From positions 1 to 10,250 of the forward strand of contig JANBQS010000935.1 in the NCBI GenBank assembly GCA_027577415.1: a stretch of DNA of 10,250 nt, written 5' to 3'. The stretch comes from Coemansia sp. RSA 922. Taxonomy: Eukaryota > Kickxellomycota > Kickxellomycetes > Kickxellales > Kickxellaceae. Shown one piece after another: positions 7,113 to 10,250 of this stretch (its first letter is position 1; every line of letters begins with the position of its first letter). The notes beneath the pieces were generated by a model. That model saw nothing but the letters and a program-made list of their open reading frames with translations. It made no database searches and was not told the DNA's origin. Both the position numbers and the translations under genes were made by a program.

Positions 7113-10100
7113 ATGAGCGGCGTTTCTACCTTTGGATTTGCAGACAATAGCTCACTGACCGGTCGTGGCGTCAACCACAAACAGCTAAGCTCTTTGGGCT
7201 TGGAGTCTATGGCTGGAATTGTAATGAACGCGCAGCAATCAGAGGACAGCGTCGAGCAGTTGTCATCACGGACCGCCGCCTCTCCCTACCCCTATTCAAA
7301 GCACGCGGACAACACCAGCCACAGCACACCCACCTATGAGCGGTTGCAAGCCCATAGCAGTACATACGACAACACCACCAACGCCTCTGCCAGCAGCAAC
7401 ATTGGAGACCAGACGAATATCGTCCGAAGTAACTCGCAGCGTGTTGACGTCACTATCGCAGAGTCGGCCTCTGCACGGCTAGCAACAGAGGCAGAAGTGG
7501 TTGCGGTTGTAAAAGTCAATGGCACGAAGGACTACGCGACACAAGCACCTGTGCGCGAGCGGACATTGCGCGGGCCTGTCGGGCGGCCAAACGGCCAGTC
7601 CTTAGCTCTTGAGGGATCTAGAGCGGTGCATTCCACAAATACGCTGCTCGATCGGCGAGCATACAGTGTGGATCGCACGACACATACAAAAGGCGCTGTA
7701 GAGTCACACCACGAAGAGGCAATGCGGCGATCTATGCATCGCCTAATATCGGCCACTACGCGCTTTGACAGTGTGACTGGTGGTGCGCTGTCGCTAATGG
7801 CCGACATTGCACGGCTGTACTTGATGCGTATAGGCGAAGCTAGTCGCGCACGAGCTGATTTGGCGAATCGCACAGAGCCGAATTTATACGACGTCTGCGA
7901 TGCTAGCACGATCGATCTAGGCCTAGACTGGTCGTCGCTTCACGCCTGGGTTGGTGACTGGAAGACTGATGTCGGGACGTCGCTACCCAGTGCAATCTGC
8001 AATCAAACTGACTGTCAGATGCTCGATGTTCCAGCGAGCAGCGACAAGCGGCGCAGCGACGCTGATGATTCCGAGTATCTAGCTAGTCCGAAGCGGCGCA
8101 ATTCATGGGATGGCCGGTCATCTGATGCTGCTATTGACGACGAGTCCTCGTTACCGCGGCGAATGTCTGACGGCGATCTTTTGAATAGCCCGACTATTGG
8201 ACCATGTAATGGCGTAGCACACAGCAGTGTACCCGAAGATACTGACGGGGGAGACGATCTCGAGGCCATGCTAAGCGGCTTGGATCTCAGTTGCCTGTTG
8301 CTGGATGATGAGGACATGGCCGATGGGATTATCCCTCCACATTTGCCGCCGCTAGTACCCATGGTTGAGCCAGCCGAGGATGAGCGAATGTCAGGCGATG
8401 TTACAACGTCTTCCGGTGGCGAGCCCAGCGCCATGCGAGCAGCTGTGCTTGGAGCAGAAGCTAATGGCACGTCGACTGCACACGCTCGGGATGTGCCCAT
8501 GTCGGCTTCTATTAATGGCGGCGAGTCGATGGGCTCTGAGGCTGGCGCCGATGATGGCCCTGAGAGCGGAGTCGCGCGATTGCTCGAGATTGCCACATCA
8601 TCGCTATCAGCGCTACCGCCATTGATAGTCAAGGACAAGCCGCTCTATGGATTTTTCCAGCCAGAGACAAAGTTTGACGAGTCTTGCGCGCCTGATGACT
8701 CGCTCCCTGACTTTGATGTTCCCGAAGAAGCTTACGTACCAGCATTGGAGAGTATTGCGCAGCATTTGGCTCTTGTCGACAAGGTCAAACCGGGCCACCC
8801 AATGTTTTTGCAAGGCGATGCAACCAAGCGAAACGTGCTGGGTGACTTTGAGGAGCAGTGGCGGCAGGCACGGCACAGCCAGTACCAAAATATCAGTGAT
8901 GAGATCGCTGACTTGGCGATACAGGAGATGGACGAGTCACCAATGCCTATGCGCCCACAGCGCTTGGACTACTCTGAAGACACTCTGATTCTCGATCCTA
9001 GCGTCATTGCACACAAGGTCGACGATTACCACGTACCCGCTGTTAGTATCAGCAACAACAACGACGTTGAAGGCGAAGTGGAGCATGTCGAGGTGCCATG
9101 CACAGACATTACTATTGCCGAAGATATCTTGGATATGGACATGGACGTCGATATTGACCTGGATATCCTCAACAGTCTGCCCGATACGAGGCTGGACGGC
9201 TCCGACTTTGGCGACCCCCTCTTTGACTCTAGCCTCGATATGCCAGACTTTTCAGAGCCAACCCTGCCCAATGTCGACGAGGTACCCGAGCCGCCTGCGC
9301 CTCTTGAACCCGTCGACCTGCCGATATCCAGCGGCCTGCGCGGGACGGGAAAGGCTCACTGGGCTCAAGAGTGGTTTACGCCAGCGATGGGTGATCGCCT
9401 GTGCCAGCTGACGGCGGAGGACGTTACTCCCTGTGACTCGCTGTTTTTGATTAACCCCTGGGTCAACAACCGTAACTCCATCGACGACATTGCTCGGGCG
9501 TTTGTCGATAGCGAGGGTGGAGGCCACTTGCACGAGACAACGCCCCTAGAGGGAGCTGGACCCCATGGTTACAGCGCGCCCAATGGCTCGGGCTCGGCGC
9601 TGCGTTGGATGTTGCATCATCTTATGCAAACAAAGGGCACCCCCGCTGCAGAGAGCCTGTATACTGGCCGTTCGTCATTGGCAGGAGGTATCTCGGGAGA
9701 CGGAGTCACACAGTATCTCAGCCGCATGTTCTCGCTGATCCGCGCATCGGCTGAGGAAGAGGCAGAGCAAGTTGTCAGCGGTGCCCTGCGCCTGTCAAAG
9801 GACAAGGATAAAGATGCGAATACCAAGGCAGTACCAGAGCAAGATAAGCTGACCGAGCAGCTAATTGCTGGCGCTGAAAAGCGTGTTCCTTGGTCGCAGA
9901 ACAAGCTTGATATCCACACGATTGAATCCAAGATCGTGAATCGGGAGCCTCAAAAGGCTGAGATCCCGCCCCAAATGCTCCCGACGCCATCGGTCGACAC
10001 GCCACTGGCTTCCAGACGGCCATCCCTGCCTGCCTCATCGCCGCTGCCACCACCACCTTCGTTACCGCCAGTACCAGTCCCTGAGCAGATGCCACCTGTT

Positions 10101-10247
10101 CTCGATCATCAGCCGCTATCTGTACCCGAGCATCGGCAACAGGAGCCACAGCCTGATATCGATCAACAACAACATCCGCTGGAGAAAGAGCAGGATGGAG
10201 CTAACAACACTGGTGGTGAGACGGAGACGCTGCCTCGTATCGAATAA
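7113..10247 (+). CDS. Bromodomain-associated histone-fold protein, TAF3/TAF8-like TFIID subunit candidate
   Basis: This 1044-residue, uninterrupted gene starts at an ATG preceded by an in-frame TGA (7104-7106). A histone fold of the bromodomain-associated type lies at 203-281 (MHRLISATTRFDS ... ADIARLYLMRIGE ... NRTEPNLYDV ... SLHAWV), matching the layout of TAF3 and TAF8, which pair with TAF10 in TFIID; Spt7 of SAGA has a related fold. A IIPPHLPPL motif (406-414) resembles the IP-x-LPP motif after the fold in TAF3/TAF8. Short basic clusters (KRR 312-314, PKRR 326-329) may be nuclear signals. The rest is long and mostly disordered-looking: Ser/Thr-rich N-terminus, acidic part with alternating Asp (674-684), a more ordered-looking block (742-945) I do not recognise, and a Pro/Gln-rich tail (950-1025). 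No PHD finger is present. It is far longer than yeast Taf3 (about 350). The stop lies 3 nt from the window edge, so a further 3' exon cannot be excluded. Confidence 0.7.
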   Translation: MSGVSTFGFADNSSLTGRGVNHKQLSSLGLESMAGIVMNAQQSEDSVEQLSSRTAASPYPYSKHADNTSHSTPTYERLQAHSSTYDNTTNASASSNIGDQTNIVRSNSQRVDVTIAESASARLATEAEVVAVVKVNGTKDYATQAPVRERTLRGPVGRPNGQSLALEGSRAVHSTNTLLDRRAYSVDRTTHTKGAVESHHEEAMRRSMHRLISATTRFDSVTGGALSLMADIARLYLMRIGEASRARADLANRTEPNLYDVCDASTIDLGLDWSSLHAWVGDWKTDVGTSLPSAICNQTDCQMLDVPASSDKRRSDADDSEYLASPKRRNSWDGRSSDAAIDDESSLPRRMSDGDLLNSPTIGPCNGVAHSSVPEDTDGGDDLEAMLSGLDLSCLLLDDEDMADGIIPPHLPPLVPMVEPAEDERMSGDVTTSSGGEPSAMRAAVLGAEANGTSTAHARDVPMSASINGGESMGSEAGADDGPESGVARLLEIATSSLSALPPLIVKDKPLYGFFQPETKFDESCAPDDSLPDFDVPEEAYVPALESIAQHLALVDKVKPGHPMFLQGDATKRNVLGDFEEQWRQARHSQYQNISDEIADLAIQEMDESPMPMRPQRLDYSEDTLILDPSVIAHKVDDYHVPAVSISNNNDVEGEVEHVEVPCTDITIAEDILDMDMDVDIDLDILNSLPDTRLDGSDFGDPLFDSSLDMPDFSEPTLPNVDEVPEPPAPLEPVDLPISSGLRGTGKAHWAQEWFTPAMGDRLCQLTAEDVTPCDSLFLINPWVNNRNSIDDIARAFVDSEGGGHLHETTPLEGAGPHGYSAPNGSGSALRWMLHHLMQTKGTPAAESLYTGRSSLAGGISGDGVTQYLSRMFSLIRASAEEEAEQVVSGALRLSKDKDKDANTKAVPEQDKLTEQLIAGAEKRVPWSQNKLDIHTIESKIVNREPQKAEIPPQMLPTPSVDTPLASRRPSLPASSPLPPPPSLPPVPVPEQMPPVLDHQPLSVPEHRQQEPQPDIDQQQHPLEKEQDGANNTGGETETLPRIE

Positions 10248-10250
10248 CAT

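Noticed and set aside
8015..8638. Minus-strand 207-codon Ser-rich frame opposite the histone-fold gene
   Set aside because: Low-complexity Ser-rich composition mirrors the GC-rich, Asp/Ala/Gly-rich codons of the sense gene; no domain seen.

Overview
The window looks like nuclear DNA from a fungus, probably an early-diverging one; a Kickxellales/Coemansia-like genome would fit, but I infer that only from style. Evidence: four eukaryotic genes with long open exons, compact spacers, roughly balanced GC, candidate short introns of about 115-120 nt with fungal-type signals (GTATGT or GTAAGT donor, TACTGAT or CTAAC branch site, YAG acceptor), and proteins whose best recognisable relatives are fungal (Yme1, Sso1-type syntaxin, a TFIID-type histone-fold protein).

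Layout. Minus strand, 184-3902: the mitochondrial inner-membrane i-AAA metalloprotease Yme1. Its frame is interrupted, with no break in reading, by a 347-residue intein (1270-2310). The intein sits between pore loop 1 and Walker B of the AAA+ domain. The frame has no ATG near its 5' end, and I propose a 116-nt intron and an upstream first exon. Minus strand, 4190-4762: a small secreted FAS1 (fasciclin) protein. Spacer 4763-5331: a divergent promoter region with two perfect inverted repeats. Plus strand, 5332-6370: a plasma-membrane-type Qa-SNARE (syntaxin), probably with an 18-nt first coding exon and a 121-nt intron. Spacer 6371-7112: long and pyrimidine-rich. Plus strand, 7113-10247: a 1044-residue protein with a bromodomain-associated histone fold of the TAF3/TAF8 kind, ending three bases before the window edge.

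The standout is the intein. It has Ser1, a block B TGDH motif, a block F, a terminal His-Asn and a Ser at the +1 extein position. A LAGLIDADG endonuclease region lies in the middle but seems to have lost both catalytic acidic residues. The host is thus an essential-type ATPase motor that must splice at protein level before it can work, and that must also be imported into mitochondria. I know of fungal inteins in VMA1, PRP8, GLT1, CHS2 and threonyl-tRNA synthetase; I do not recall one described in an i-AAA protease, and a database search would settle that.

The four genes do not form a functional pathway. Apart from the intein, this is an ordinary housekeeping stretch of a compact fungal chromosome.
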